A stretch of 64,000 nt of DNA from Streptomyces zhaozhouensis (GCF_900230195.1 NZ_OCNE01000001.1:62001-126000); one strand, 5' to 3'; positions 1 to 8,912 are shown, numbered from the stretch's first letter. The notes: a model not told the origin generated them from the sequence alone. A program made the numbers and translations.

Positions 1-705
1 GCGCTGACGGCGCCGCTGGTGGAGCGGGTGAGGACCGCCGTGGTGGCGGAGCTGGCTCCCGGCCGTCAGGACGAGCCCGCGCTGCGGGTGCTGATGCTGG
101 AGGCGGTGCTCGGCCCGCAGGAGGCGCCCTGGATCGCCGCGCTGCGGCCCGACGGGGAGCCGAACGGGCTGGACGGCCTGGCGGCCGTCGCGGGCGCGGC
201 CGGCTGGTGGTGGCCGTACGAGCGGCGGGTGGTCCTGAGCGAGCGGCCGACGGAGATCCACCGCGACGAGCTGGGGCGGCTGCACCGGATGGACGGGCCG
301 GCGCTGGTCTTCCCCGACGGGTTCGCGCTGCACGCCTTCCGGGGGATGCCGGTGCCGCCGGACTTCTTGGAGGAGCTGGAGTCGCTGACGCCCCAGCGGA
401 TCACGGACGAGGGGAACGCGGAGCTGCGCCGGGTGATGTTCGAGCACTACGGCTACGAGCGCTATCTGCGGGAGACCGGCGCCAAGCCCGTCGACCGGGA
501 CGAGACGGGCGTGCTGTGGCGGATCGCGCAGTTCGACGACGAGGACATCGTGATGGTCGAGGTGGTCAACTCGACGCCCGAGCCGGACGGCACCCGTCGC
601 ACCTACTGGCTCCGGGTGCCGCCCAGGACCCGGACGGCGCGGGAGGCGGTGGCCTGGACGTTCGGGCTGGACGCGGAGAGCTATGCGCCCTCTCGACAGA
701 CCTGA
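1..705 (+). CDS. DUF6745-like conserved protein, 5'-truncated
   Basis: The frame is open from the first base of the window to the TGA at 703-705, so the N-terminus lies outside. An in-window GTG at 19 exists but has no convincing ribosome site. The visible 234 residues contain a run in which the text alternates 'host-coded' phrases such as EIHRDELGRLHRMDGPAL and a proline-rich VPPDF turn, a pattern I associate with the actinobacterial DUF6745 family, whose members are usually around 400 residues. No function is known for the family and no catalytic motif is visible. The next gene is convergent (stop at 746). Family assignment is from memory of the motif, so moderate confidence. Confidence 0.6.
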   Translation, partial: ALTAPLVERVRTAVVAELAPGRQDEPALRVLMLEAVLGPQEAPWIAALRPDGEPNGLDGLAAVAGAAGWWWPYERRVVLSERPTEIHRDELGRLHRMDGPALVFPDGFALHAFRGMPVPPDFLEELESLTPQRITDEGNAELRRVMFEHYGYERYLRETGAKPVDRDETGVLWRIAQFDDEDIVMVEVVNSTPEPDGTRRTYWLRVPPRTRTAREAVAWTFGLDAESYAPSRQT

Positions 706-745
706 GGCCGAGGCGCCGCCGCGGCCCGGCGCGGCGCCGGGCCGG

Positions 746-1861
746 CTACCAGCCGGCGGCGGGGAGCACGGTGCCGTCGTAGTCGAAGACGGCCTGGTTC
801 TCCCAGGCGTTGCCGGAGGCGGGGTCGGCGGGGTCCCAGCCGTTGCCCGGCACCGCGGTCCAGGCGGGTTCCCAGTAGAAGACGCCGAGGCCCCGGCCGC
901 CCGGGACGCCGGCGACCACGGAGGCGATGTCCCGGACCCAGCGCCGCTGACCCTCGGGGGTGGCCGGGTAGCCGGAGACCAGCTGGGACTCCTCGCCGAT
1001 GATGTCGGCGTGGCCGTCGTCGCTGCCAAGGGTGAACGGGTAGGCCGTCTCGACCACGACCACGTCGCGGTCGTAACGGGCCACCAGGTCACGGAGGTTG
1101 GCGTCCAACTCCGGAAGCGTGCCGTGCCAGTAGCCGTAGAAGGAGAGCGCGACCACCTCGAACGGCACCGAGCGGGCGGTGACGTTGTCGAACCACCAGC
1201 GGAAGAGCGCGTTGTCGCCCCCCTCGGCCAGGTGCAGCGCCCTGCGGGTGCCGGGCGACGCCTCGGCGGCGGCCTCGGCGGCGACGGTCAGCAGCGACGC
1301 CAGCCGGTCGAAGTCGTCGGTGGAGCCGTCCGGCCAGAGCATCCCCGCGTTGATCTCGTTGCCGAGCTGGACCATGCCCGCCGGGGTGCCCTGCGCGACG
1401 AGCGCGCCCAGCACCTCGGAGGTGTGCGCGGCGACGGCCCGGTCGAGTCCGGCCGCGTCCAGACCGGCCCAGGCCGCTGGCTTGTGCTGCTGGCCCGGGT
1501 CGGCCCAGCTGTCGGAGTAGTGGAAGTCGACCAGTGTCTCCATCCCCAACGCCGAGGCACGTGCGGCCAGTTCGCAGATCCGCGCGGTGTCGTGGTAGCC
1601 GTCCGGAGAGTCGACCCAGACCTTGAGCCTGACCCAGTTGGCGCCGTTCTCCGCGAGGATGGTCAGCGCGTCGGCCGTGGAGCCGTCGGCGCGGCGGAAG
1701 ACCGCGCCCAGGTCCTCCGCCTTGGGCAGCGAGGAGACGTCGACCCCTCGGATCGGTCCTTCGGCGGCGTGGGCCGAGCCGCCGGAGAGCAGCGGCCAGG
1801 CCATCGGCGCGGCCAAGGCGAGGCCCGCTCCGCGGAGCAGGGTTCTTCTGCTGGTGCTCAT
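746..1861 (-). CDS. Secreted arabinogalactan endo-beta-1,4-galactanase (GH53)
   Basis: A 371-residue enzyme predicted to cut the beta-1,4-galactan side chains of pectin outside the cell. It starts with a twin-arginine signal (Arg5-Arg6, hydrophobic run, likely cleavage after the SAHA at 29-32). The GH53 barrel follows, with the acid/base Glu169 in QLGNEINAG, the nucleophile Glu271 in VVVVETAYPF, and the family hallmark VDFHYSDSWADP around 111-122. The ATG at 1861 is preceded by a good GAGGGAG ribosome site. It lies downstream of the GH42 beta-galactosidase on the same strand, separated by 117 bp with a small hairpin, so it may be cotranscribed. Galacto-oligosaccharides it releases are presumably taken up by the divergent ABC importer. 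Confidence 0.93.
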   Translation of the reverse strand: MSTSRRTLLRGAGLALAAPMAWPLLSGGSAHAAEGPIRGVDVSSLPKAEDLGAVFRRADGSTADALTILAENGANWVRLKVWVDSPDGYHDTARICELAARASALGMETLVDFHYSDSWADPGQQHKPAAWAGLDAAGLDRAVAAHTSEVLGALVAQGTPAGMVQLGNEINAGMLWPDGSTDDFDRLASLLTVAAEAAAEASPGTRRALHLAEGGDNALFRWWFDNVTARSVPFEVVALSFYGYWHGTLPELDANLRDLVARYDRDVVVVETAYPFTLGSDDGHADIIGEESQLVSGYPATPEGQRRWVRDIASVVAGVPGGRGLGVFYWEPAWTAVPGNGWDPADPASGNAWENQAVFDYDGTVLPAAGW

Positions 1862-1886
1862 CGTGAACTCCCTCTGTCGGGCACGG

Positions 1887-1912
1887 CACGCGCGTCGTCG
1901 GGGTCGCGCGTG
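1887..1912 (-). terminator. Weak hairpin between GH42 and GH53 genes
   Basis: CACGCGCG (1887-1894) and CGCGCGTG (1905-1912) form a perfect 8-bp stem with a 10-nt loop in the gap between the beta-galactosidase stop and the galactanase start. There is no T-tract. It could be a partial terminator or an RNA-processing site that sets the ratio of the two enzymes; inference only. Confidence 0.3.
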
Positions 1913-1978
1913 TGCGTGCTTTCGCGTCGTTCCGGTCGTTCGGTCATCGCGGTCCAGCCCCGGCCCACGCCGACGTGT

Positions 1979-4033
1979 TCAGCCGTCCAGGCGCACCACC
2001 CGCACCCCGCCGGCCGGGACGGTGAGCTTGCCGCTGACCCGCTCGCCGGTCAGCAGCTCCTCGCCGGAGCCCGCACCGGAACGGGAGCCGGCGGCCCCGG
2101 CCAGCGGCAGCGTCGCCTCCGCGTCGTTGTGGTTGATCGCGAACAGGTAGTCGCCGCGCTCGCCGCTGCGGCGCACCAGTTCCAGGTCGCGCGGCAGCTC
2201 GTCGCGTTCGGGCAGCCCGGCGTCGGCCGCCGCGCGCGCCAGCACGGCGTCGAGGTCGGCCCGCCCGATCCGCGCGGAGACATACCAGGCGGCGCCCTCG
2301 CCGAGCGCGTGCCGCGTCACCGCGGCACCACCGGCCGCCGGCCCGTCCGCGTACTCCCACACCGGCTCGGCGCCCCGGAGCACCACGGTCTCCGCCCAGG
2401 TGTCGGCGGCTAGTTCCGGGCCGCCGCCGGGCGCGGTCAGCCGCACCGCGCGCTCGGCGTGCAGCGGCTGGAACTCCTCGACGGTCAGCCCCAGCACCTC
2501 GCGCAGCGCGCCCGGGTGCGGTCCCGGGTGGACGGCGTCGTGCTCGTCCACGATCCCGGAGAAGTAGGAGACCAGCAGCGTCCCGCCGCCCTCCACGTAG
2601 GAGCGCAGCCGCCGGCCAGCGCCCTCGGTCGCCAGGTAGAGGGCCGGCACCACGACCAGCGGATAGCGCTCCAGCCCACCGGCGTCCGGCGCGACGAAGT
2701 CGACGGTCAGGTGCCGGTCGAAGAGCGCGGCGTAGTACGCCTCGGCACGCTCCCGGGCGTTCAGCTCCTCGCTGGGCCGCCACTCCAGCTTCTGCGCCCA
2801 CCAGGACTGCCAGTCCCAGACGACCGCCACGTCGGCGACCGTGCGGCTGCCCCTCAGCTCGGCCAGACGGCCGATGTCGGCGCCGAGTCGGACCACCTCG
2901 CGCCAGACGCGGCTGTCCGTGCCCGCGTGCGGCAGCATCGCCGAGTGGTACTTCTCCGCGCCCGCGCGCGAGGCCCGCCACTGGAAGAACATGGCGCCCT
3001 CGGAGCCGCGCGCCACGTGCGCCAGGCTGTTGCGGGCCATCTCCCCGGGGCGCTTGGCGATGCCGCGCCGCTGCCAGTTGACCCCGCTGGTCGAGTGCTC
3101 AAGCAGCAGCCAGGGCCGGCCCTCGCCCACGGCGCGGCTGAGGTCGGCGGCCATGGAGAGGTTGACGTGGTTCCTGTCCTCCTCCCCCACCAGGTAGTGG
3201 TCGTTGGTGACCAGGTCCACCTCGCGGCCCCAGGCCCAGTAGTCCATGGTGTCGCACTGGGTCGGGGAGACCATGAAGTTGGTGGTCACCGGGACGCCGG
3301 GGGACAGCCCGTGGAGCAGGTCGCGCTCGTGCCGGAAGTTCTCCAGCGCGCTGTCGCTGGCGAAGCGCGCGAAGTCGAGGCGCTGCGCCGGGTTGGCCAC
3401 GGTCGGGGTGAGCCGCGGCGGCTGGATCTCGTCCCACGCGCCGTACACCTGCCCCCAGAACGCCGTGCCCCAGGCCGCGTTGAGCGCCTCCAGGTCGCCG
3501 TACCTGTCGGCCAGCCAGCGCCTGAAGTGGGCGGCGGAGACGTCGCAGTAGCACTCCAGCACGGGCACGCCGTACTCGTTGTGCACGTGCCACATGGCGA
3601 GCGCGGGGTGGTCGCCGTACCGCTCGCCGAGCGCCGTGGTGACGCGGGTGATCGCCTCGCGGTAGGCGGGCGAGCTGTGGCAGATGGCGCCGCGTGAGCC
3701 GAACGCCCAGCGGGTGCCGTCCCTGCTCACCGGCAGCGCCTCGGGGTGCTCCCGGTAGAACCAGGCGGGCGGCACCACGGTCGGCGTCGCCAGGTCGATC
3801 CTGATGCCGCCCTCGTGGAGCAGCGCGATCACGCGGTCCAGCCAGCCGAAGTCGAACTCGCCCCTGCGGGGCTCGATCCGGGCCCAGCTGAAGATGCCGA
3901 GGCTGACCAGGTTGACCCCGGCCTCCCGCATCAGCGCGACGTCCTCGCGCCACACCTCCTCCGGCCACTGCTCCGGGTTGTAGTCGCCGCCGAAGGCGAG
4001 CCGGCCCAACCCCCTGGGGGTGGCGTGCGGCAT
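1979..4033 (-). CDS. Beta-galactosidase, GH42
   Basis: A 684-residue GH42 enzyme without signal peptide, expected to cleave galactose from imported galacto-oligosaccharides in the cytoplasm. The FGGDYNPEQWPEEVW opening (residues 14-28) is typical. The catalytic acid/base is Glu153 in HVHNEYG and the nucleophile Glu312 in LLLEHSTSGVNW. Cys-rich segment VLECYC (158-163) fits the zinc site seen in some GH42 members. The rest matches the trimerisation domain and a short C-terminal beta domain. I chose ATG 4033 (MPHATPRG) over an upstream in-frame ATG at 4090 because GGAGAGGT sits just before it and because the longer form would run across operator DNA. First gene of a leftward unit facing the importer operon. 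Confidence 0.94.
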   Translation of the reverse strand: MPHATPRGLGRLAFGGDYNPEQWPEEVWREDVALMREAGVNLVSLGIFSWARIEPRRGEFDFGWLDRVIALLHEGGIRIDLATPTVVPPAWFYREHPEALPVSRDGTRWAFGSRGAICHSSPAYREAITRVTTALGERYGDHPALAMWHVHNEYGVPVLECYCDVSAAHFRRWLADRYGDLEALNAAWGTAFWGQVYGAWDEIQPPRLTPTVANPAQRLDFARFASDSALENFRHERDLLHGLSPGVPVTTNFMVSPTQCDTMDYWAWGREVDLVTNDHYLVGEEDRNHVNLSMAADLSRAVGEGRPWLLLEHSTSGVNWQRRGIAKRPGEMARNSLAHVARGSEGAMFFQWRASRAGAEKYHSAMLPHAGTDSRVWREVVRLGADIGRLAELRGSRTVADVAVVWDWQSWWAQKLEWRPSEELNARERAEAYYAALFDRHLTVDFVAPDAGGLERYPLVVVPALYLATEGAGRRLRSYVEGGGTLLVSYFSGIVDEHDAVHPGPHPGALREVLGLTVEEFQPLHAERAVRLTAPGGGPELAADTWAETVVLRGAEPVWEYADGPAAGGAAVTRHALGEGAAWYVSARIGRADLDAVLARAAADAGLPERDELPRDLELVRRSGERGDYLFAINHNDAEATLPLAGAAGSRSGAGSGEELLTGERVSGKLTVPAGGVRVVRLDG

Positions 4034-4052
4034 GAGCACCTCTCCAGATTCA

Positions 4053-4066
4053 TGTGAACGTGCACA
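4053..4066. promoter_or_regulatory. LacI-type operator, copy 1 (galactan cluster)
   Basis: TGTGAACGTGCACA, a near-palindrome with consensus TGTGNACGTNCACA, 20 bp upstream of the GH42 start. It is the exact reverse complement of the copy at 4139-4152. This is the size and symmetry expected for a LacI-family operator, and a LacI gene closes the divergent operon. It overlaps the likely 5' leader or promoter of the GH42 gene. Confidence 0.75.
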
Positions 4067-4110
4067 GCCTGTATCACTGCGCTTCTCCAAGAAACCTCAA
4101 TCACCAACGG

Positions 4111-4139
4111 TTGACAAGAGCGCGAAACATTTCTTCACT
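4111..4139 (+). promoter_or_regulatory. Probable promoter of the galactan importer operon
   Basis: A consensus -35 TTGACA lies at 4111-4116. A 17-bp spacer leads to TTCACT at 4134-4139, a poor -10 hexamer. The downstream edge abuts operator copy 2 (4139-4152), so a bound repressor would block initiation. The -35 is clear; the -10 is a guess. Confidence 0.5.
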
Positions 4140-4152
4140 GTGCACGTTCACA
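4139..4152. promoter_or_regulatory. LacI-type operator, copy 2 (galactan cluster)
   Basis: TGTGCACGTTCACA, exact reverse complement of the 4053-4066 box. The two centres are 86 bp apart, close to eight helical turns, which would allow one LacI tetramer to hold both and form a loop over the divergent promoter region. It lies 58 bp upstream of the binding-protein start. Confidence 0.75.
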
Positions 4153-4210
4153 GAACTCGCCGGATCAGCGAGGAACGACCCACAGCCACAGCCACAGCCC
4201 GGGAGGGCCC

Positions 4211-5491
4211 ATGCGCCACCGCGCGTTCGCCATCGGCGCCGCCACGCTGCTGGCGGTCACCACGCTCGGGGGCTGCGGCTCCTCGGACGACGGGACCGTC
4301 CGCCTGACCTACTGGGCGTGGGCGCCCGGGATGGAGGAGGTCGTCGCGCTCTGGAACGAGGCCAACCCCGACATCCAGGTCACGGTCAAGAAGCAGGCCA
4401 GCGGCGACGAGCTGGTCACCAAGACGGTGACCGCGGCCCAGGCCGGCACCGCGCCCGACCTGGTCCAGGCCGAGTACCAGGCGCTGCCGACCCTGGCCAG
4501 CAACAACGTCACCGCCGACATCTCGGCGGAGGTCGCCGACGTCGAGGAACGGTTCACCCCCGCCGTCTGGCAGCAGGTCACCCTCGGCACCGACGCGGTC
4601 TACGCGCTGCCGCAGGACTCGGGGCCGCTGCTGTTCTTCTACCGTGCCGACCTGTTCGAGGAGTTCGGGCTGGACGTCCCGGCGACCTGGGACGAGTTCG
4701 CCGAGACCGCGCGCGAGCTCCACGAGGTGGCGCCCGACCGCGACCTGACCACGTTCTCCGCCAACGACGCCGGCCTCTTCGCCGGCCTGGCGCAGCAGGC
4801 GGGCGCCCAGTGGTGGACCACCGAGACCGACCGCTGGCGGGTCGCGATCGACGACGAGGCGGGGCGGCGGGTGAGCGCGTTCTGGGAGGAGCTGGTGGCC
4901 GAGGAACTGGTCGACAACCAGCCGATGTACACCCCCGCCTGGAACCAGGCGCTCAACGAGGGCCAGCAGATCGCCTGGATCGCCGGCGTCTGGGCGCCCG
5001 GCACGCTGGCCACCGCCGCCCCCGACACCGAGGGCCGCTGGGCGGCGGCGCCGCTGCCGCAGTGGGAGGCCGGCGAGAACGTGACCGGCAGCTGGGGCGG
5101 CTCCAGCACCGCCGTGACCACGGACACCGACCATCGGGAGGAGGCCGCCGAGTTCGCGACCTGGCTGAACACCGACCCGGAGGCGCTGTCCGCGCTCGTC
5201 CGGTTCGGCGGCATCTACCCGGCCGCGACCGACGCCCGGACGGGAGGGGCGCTGGCGGAGCCGCCGCCGTTCTTCGCCAACCAGTCCGACTTCTACGAGA
5301 CCGCCGCCGAGGTGGCCGAGGGCGCGGCGCCCGCCGCCTGGGGGCCGAACGTCACCGTCGCCTACAGCGCGTTCAACAACGCCTTCGGCTCGGCGGCCGG
5401 CCGCCGGGCCGGGTTCGAGGAGGCCCTGGCCGTGATGCAGCGGACCACGTTCGACGACATGGACCGGCTCGGCTTCGAGGTGGTCCAGTGA
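4211..5491 (+). CDS. ABC sugar importer, substrate-binding lipoprotein
   Basis: A 426-residue family-1 extracellular solute-binding protein. The lipobox TLGGC puts the lipidated cysteine at residue 22, so the mature protein is anchored on the outer face of the membrane. The mature start VRLTYWAWAPGMEEVVALWNEANP is typical for sugar-binding proteins of this type. Good ribosome site GGGAGGG precedes ATG 4211. First gene of an operon with two permeases and a LacI regulator. From its position opposite GH42 and GH53 I infer binding of beta-1,4-galacto-oligosaccharides. Confidence 0.92.
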   Translation: MRHRAFAIGAATLLAVTTLGGCGSSDDGTVRLTYWAWAPGMEEVVALWNEANPDIQVTVKKQASGDELVTKTVTAAQAGTAPDLVQAEYQALPTLASNNVTADISAEVADVEERFTPAVWQQVTLGTDAVYALPQDSGPLLFFYRADLFEEFGLDVPATWDEFAETARELHEVAPDRDLTTFSANDAGLFAGLAQQAGAQWWTTETDRWRVAIDDEAGRRVSAFWEELVAEELVDNQPMYTPAWNQALNEGQQIAWIAGVWAPGTLATAAPDTEGRWAAAPLPQWEAGENVTGSWGGSSTAVTTDTDHREEAAEFATWLNTDPEALSALVRFGGIYPAATDARTGGALAEPPPFFANQSDFYETAAEVAEGAAPAAWGPNVTVAYSAFNNAFGSAAGRRAGFEEALAVMQRTTFDDMDRLGFEVVQ

Positions 5492-6426
5492 GCGCCCCCG
5501 CCCGCCCCGGACGCCGGCGCGGCGCCTCGCTCCGCTCCGCGCCCTACGGCTTCCTCGCCCCGACCGCCGTGCTCTTCCTGCTGTTCTTCGCGCTGCCGAT
5601 CGGCTACGCGCTCTACCTCAGCGTGCGGAAGGTCCGCATCAAGGGCCTCGGCCTCGGCCCCGACGGCCGCGAGGAGGTGTGGGCCGGGCTGGCCAACTAC
5701 CGCAGGGCGCTGACCGACTCGGAGCTGCTGGACGGCGCGCTCCGGGTGCTGGGCTACGGCGCGATCGTGGTGCCGGTGATGCTGGGCCTGGCGCTGTTCT
5801 TCGCGCTGCTGCTGGACGACGAGCGGGTGCGCGGGCGGCGGTTCGGCCGGTTGACGATCTTCCTGCCGTACGCCGTTCCCGGGGTGATCGCCGCGCTGCT
5901 GTGGGGCTTCCTCTATCTCCCGTCGGTCAGCCCGGTCACGGACGTTCTGGAGACGCTGGGGCTGCCGTCGCCTGACTTCCTGACCGGGCCGGCGCTCTAC
6001 GGCTCGCTGGCGAACATCGCGATCTGGGGCGGCACCGGTTTCAACATGATCGTGATCTACACCGCGTTGCGCGCCATCCCGGTGGAGGTGCGGGAGGCGG
6101 CGCGGCTGGACGGCTGCACGCCGTTCCAGACGGCGCTGCGCGTCAAGATCCCGATGGTGGCGCCCTCGCTGGTGCTCACCTTCTTCTTCTCGATCATCGC
6201 CACCCTCCAGGTGTTCAACGAGCCGACGACGCTGCGGCCGTTGACCAACAGCCTGTCCACGACGTGGTCCCCGCTGATGAAGGTCTACGAGGACGCGTTC
6301 ACCGGCGGTGACATCCACTCCGCCGCTGCGACGGCCGTGGTGATCGCCCTGGTCACGCTGGCGCTGTCGTTCGGCTTCCTGCGGCTGGCCACCGCCCGCA
6401 ACCGCCGTGAGGAGAACGCCCGATGA
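5488..6426 (+). CDS. ABC sugar importer permease (MalF type)
   Basis: A 312-residue inner-membrane permease with about six hydrophobic segments beginning at FLAPTAVLFLLFFALPIGYAL. The EAA loop that contacts the ATPase is EAARLDGCTPFQTALRVKIPM at roughly residues 208-228. GTG 5488 overlaps the TGA of the binding-protein gene (GTGA), and the stop overlaps the next permease (ATGA), so the three are translationally coupled. No ATPase gene is present in the cluster. Confidence 0.92.
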   Translation: MSAPARPGRRRGASLRSAPYGFLAPTAVLFLLFFALPIGYALYLSVRKVRIKGLGLGPDGREEVWAGLANYRRALTDSELLDGALRVLGYGAIVVPVMLGLALFFALLLDDERVRGRRFGRLTIFLPYAVPGVIAALLWGFLYLPSVSPVTDVLETLGLPSPDFLTGPALYGSLANIAIWGGTGFNMIVIYTALRAIPVEVREAARLDGCTPFQTALRVKIPMVAPSLVLTFFFSIIATLQVFNEPTTLRPLTNSLSTTWSPLMKVYEDAFTGGDIHSAAATAVVIALVTLALSFGFLRLATARNRREENAR

Positions 6427-7325
6427 GCGCCACGACGAGCGCCACGAGAAGCGCCGCGCCGCGTCCGACGAGCGCCGCGACGGGCCCCGGCCGCCCGCGG
6501 CGGGTCGCGCTGCTGCCGACGGCCGCGCTGCTGCTGGGCGCGCTGTACTGCCTGCTGCCGGTGGCCTGGGTCGTGGTCGCCGCGACCAAGGGCGGCGACG
6601 AGCTGTTCTCCACGTTCACCTTCGCGCCCGGCAGCGGGCTGCTGGAGAACCTCTCGGACCTGCACGGCTACCGGGACGGGATCTACTGGCGGTGGATGGC
6701 GAACTCCGCGCTCTACGCGGGCGTCGGCGCGCTGCTGTCCTGCGCGGTCTCGGCGCTGGCGGGGTACGCGCTGGCGATCTACCGCTTCCCGGGCCGGGAG
6801 TCGATCTTCAACGTGCTGCTGGCGGGCGTGCTGATGCCCCCGGTGATCCTGGCGGTACCGCAGTACCTGCTGCTCGCGGAGGCCGATCTCACCGACAGCC
6901 GGCTGGCGGTGCTGCTCCCGGTGCTGCTGTCCCCGTACGGGATCTATCTGGCGCGGATCTACGCGGCGGCCTCGGTGCCGGTGGACGTGGTGGAGGCGGC
7001 GCGGATGGACGGCTCGGGCGAGTGGCGGATCTTCCGGTCGATCGCGCTGCCCATGATGCGGGCGGGGCTGGTGACGATCTTCCTCTTCCAGTTCGTGGCG
7101 ATCTGGAACAACTTCCTGCTGCCGTACATCATGCTGAGCGACGACGAGAAGTTCCCGTTGACGCTGGGCCTGTTCACGCTGCTGAACCAGGGGTCCAACA
7201 CCCCCGCCCTGTACACCCTGGTGATCACGGGCGCGCTGCTGGCGGTGCTGCCGCTGATCGCGCTGTTCCTGGTGATCCAGCGGTTCTGGAGTCTGGACCT
7301 GCTGTCGGGGGCCGTAAAGTCTTGA
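6423..7325 (+). CDS. ABC sugar importer permease (MalG type)
   Basis: A 300-residue permease, partner of the preceding one. After a basic, low-complexity N-terminus of about 30 residues come six hydrophobic segments (first LLPTAALLLGALYCLLPVAWV). The EAA loop is EAARMDGSGEWRIFRSIALP at about 190-210. The ATG overlaps the upstream stop. The N-terminal Ser/Thr/Ala/Arg-rich stretch is longer than average but common in actinobacterial MalG proteins. Confidence 0.92.
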   Translation: MSATTSATRSAAPRPTSAATGPGRPRRVALLPTAALLLGALYCLLPVAWVVVAATKGGDELFSTFTFAPGSGLLENLSDLHGYRDGIYWRWMANSALYAGVGALLSCAVSALAGYALAIYRFPGRESIFNVLLAGVLMPPVILAVPQYLLLAEADLTDSRLAVLLPVLLSPYGIYLARIYAAASVPVDVVEAARMDGSGEWRIFRSIALPMMRAGLVTIFLFQFVAIWNNFLLPYIMLSDDEKFPLTLGLFTLLNQGSNTPALYTLVITGALLAVLPLIALFLVIQRFWSLDLLSGAVKS

Positions 7326-7327
7326 CC

Positions 7328-8353
7328 ATGAACAACCCGGCGCGGCGCCAGCGGCCCACGATCCACGACGTCGCGCGGGTGGCCGGCGTCTCACGCGGCA
7401 CGGTGTCGCGGGTGCTCAACGGCGGCCACCACGTCAGCCCGGCGGCGGCCGAGGCGGTCAACGCCGCGATCCGCAGGACGGGTTACGTGGTCAACCGGCA
7501 CGCGCGTTCCCTGATCACGGGGCGCTCGGGCTCGGCGGCGTTCCTGCTGACCGAGCCGCAGGAGCGTTTCTTCGAGGACCCCAACTTCAACGTGCTGCTG
7601 CGCGGTTGCACCCAGGCGCTGGCGGCGCACGACATCCCTCTGCTGCTGATGATCGCGGGTTCGCGGGACGAGCAGCGGCGGATCGTCCGCTATGTCACGG
7701 CCGGCCATGTCGACGGGGTGCTGCTGGTCTCCAGCCACACCGGCGACCCGGTGGCGGCGCAGTTGGCGCGGGCCGGGACCCCGGTGGTGGCCTGCGGCAA
7801 GCCGATGGACCCGCGCGCGGGACGGCTGGCGCACGTGGCGGCCGACGACCGGGAGGGGGCGCGGGAGATGGTGCGCCATCTGCTGTCCGCCGGCCGGCGC
7901 CGGATCGCCACCATCGCCGGGCCCCAGGACACCCCGGGCGGCGTCGACCGGCTGGCCGGGTACCGGGAGGTGCTGGCGGAGGCCGGGCTGCCGTTCGAGG
8001 AGACGCTGGTGGAGACCGGCGACTACGGCAGGGCCGGGGGCCGGGCCTGCGCCGAGCGGCTGTTGGCGCGCCACCCGGACGTGGACGCGCTCTTCGTCGC
8101 CTCGGACCTGATGGCACGCGGCGCGCTGGAGGCGCTGGGGGACGCGGGGCGTTCGGTGCCGGGCGACGTGGCGGTCGGCGGATTCGACGACTCGTCCGCC
8201 GCGTTGGCCTCGGCGCCGGCGCTGACCACGGTGCGCCAGCCCTGGGACCGCATCAGCCAGGAGATGGTGCGCGTGCTGCTGGACCGGATCGCGGGCGAGG
8301 ACACCTCGGCGGTGATCCTTCCGACGGAGCTGGTGGTGCGGGAGACCGCCTGA
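7328..8353 (+). CDS. LacI-family transcriptional regulator of galactan use
   Basis: A 341-residue LacI protein. The N-terminal helix-turn-helix and hinge TIHDVARVAGVSRGTVSRVLNG occupies residues 11-32, followed by a periplasmic-binding-protein-like sugar domain ending in a VGGFDDSSAALASAPALTTVRQP segment characteristic of the family. ATG 7328 is two bases after the permease stop, so it is the last gene of the operon. It probably binds the two TGTGNACGTNCACA boxes at 4053 and 4139 and is released by a galacto-oligosaccharide. Target is inferred from position. Confidence 0.92.
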   Translation: MNNPARRQRPTIHDVARVAGVSRGTVSRVLNGGHHVSPAAAEAVNAAIRRTGYVVNRHARSLITGRSGSAAFLLTEPQERFFEDPNFNVLLRGCTQALAAHDIPLLLMIAGSRDEQRRIVRYVTAGHVDGVLLVSSHTGDPVAAQLARAGTPVVACGKPMDPRAGRLAHVAADDREGAREMVRHLLSAGRRRIATIAGPQDTPGGVDRLAGYREVLAEAGLPFEETLVETGDYGRAGGRACAERLLARHPDVDALFVASDLMARGALEALGDAGRSVPGDVAVGGFDDSSAALASAPALTTVRQPWDRISQEMVRVLLDRIAGEDTSAVILPTELVVRETA

Positions 8354-8357
8354 GCCA

Positions 8358-8384
8358 CCGCTCCCGCCGCTCCCGCCGCTCCCG
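8358..8384 (+). repeat. Three tandem copies of CCGCTCCCG
   Basis: A perfect 9-bp unit repeated three times between the LacI stop and the next gene, immediately before the TAGAAT promoter hexamer at 8391. Length variation here would change the spacing upstream of that promoter; otherwise probably neutral. Confidence 0.7.
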
Positions 8385-8402
8385 CCGCCCTAGAATGCGG
8401 GG

Positions 8403-8912
8403 ATGCGCGTCATCCTGGTGAGCGGCCCCTCCGGATCGGGGAAGACGACCGTCGCGCGCCTCCTCGCCGAAAGCAGGCTCTCGCCGAGCGTGCATCTGCA
8501 CACGGACGACTTCTACGCGGCGATCAGGCAGGGCGCGCTGGCACCGTATCTGCCGGAGGCGCACGAGCAGAACCGGATCGTCACCGGGGTGATCGCCCGG
8601 GCCGCCGCGGGCTACGCGGCGGGGGGCTACCACACGGTGGTCGACGGGGTGGTCGGGCCGTGGTTCCTGGGGGCGTACGAGGAGGCGGCCGAGGCCGCGA
8701 GGGTCGGGCTGCTCTACGTGGTGCTGCGCCCCGACCGGGAGACGGCGCTCGCGCGCGGAACGTCCCGCTCCCGGCACCCGCTCACCGACCGGAAGGTCCT
8801 GGACCGGATCTACGACGGCTTCGCCGACCTCGGTCCGCACGAGCGGAACGTCCTGGACTCCACCGGTCTCACCCCGGAGGAGACGGCGGACGCCGTGCTC
8901 GCACGCCGCTGA
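8403..8912 (+). CDS. P-loop small-molecule kinase-like ATPase
   Basis: A 169-residue single-domain P-loop protein. Walker A GPSGSGKTT is at residues 8-16, followed by a HTDDF segment (about 36-40) that resembles the Walker B/acceptor aspartate of gluconokinase- and chloramphenicol-phosphotransferase-like kinases, and later Arg-rich lid RGTSRSRHPL. Substrate unknown. TAGAAT at 8391-8396 lies 6 nt before ATG 8403 with no Shine-Dalgarno, so the mRNA is probably leaderless and independent of the galactan operon. Confidence 0.75.
   Translation: MRVILVSGPSGSGKTTVARLLAESRLSPSVHLHTDDFYAAIRQGALAPYLPEAHEQNRIVTGVIARAAAGYAAGGYHTVVDGVVGPWFLGAYEEAAEAARVGLLYVVLRPDRETALARGTSRSRHPLTDRKVLDRIYDGFADLGPHERNVLDSTGLTPEETADAVLARR

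Noticed and set aside
683..2413. Long open frame on the plus strand opposite GH53 and GH42
   Set aside because: Pro/Gly/Arg/Val-rich translation without domain character; it is the mirror of real genes in a high-GC genome. The same applies to many other long opposite-strand frames, for example 55406-58183 opposite sufB-sufD.
8358..8384. CCGCTCCCG triplet as a CRISPR-like array
   Set aside because: Units are contiguous with no spacers; simple tandem repeat.
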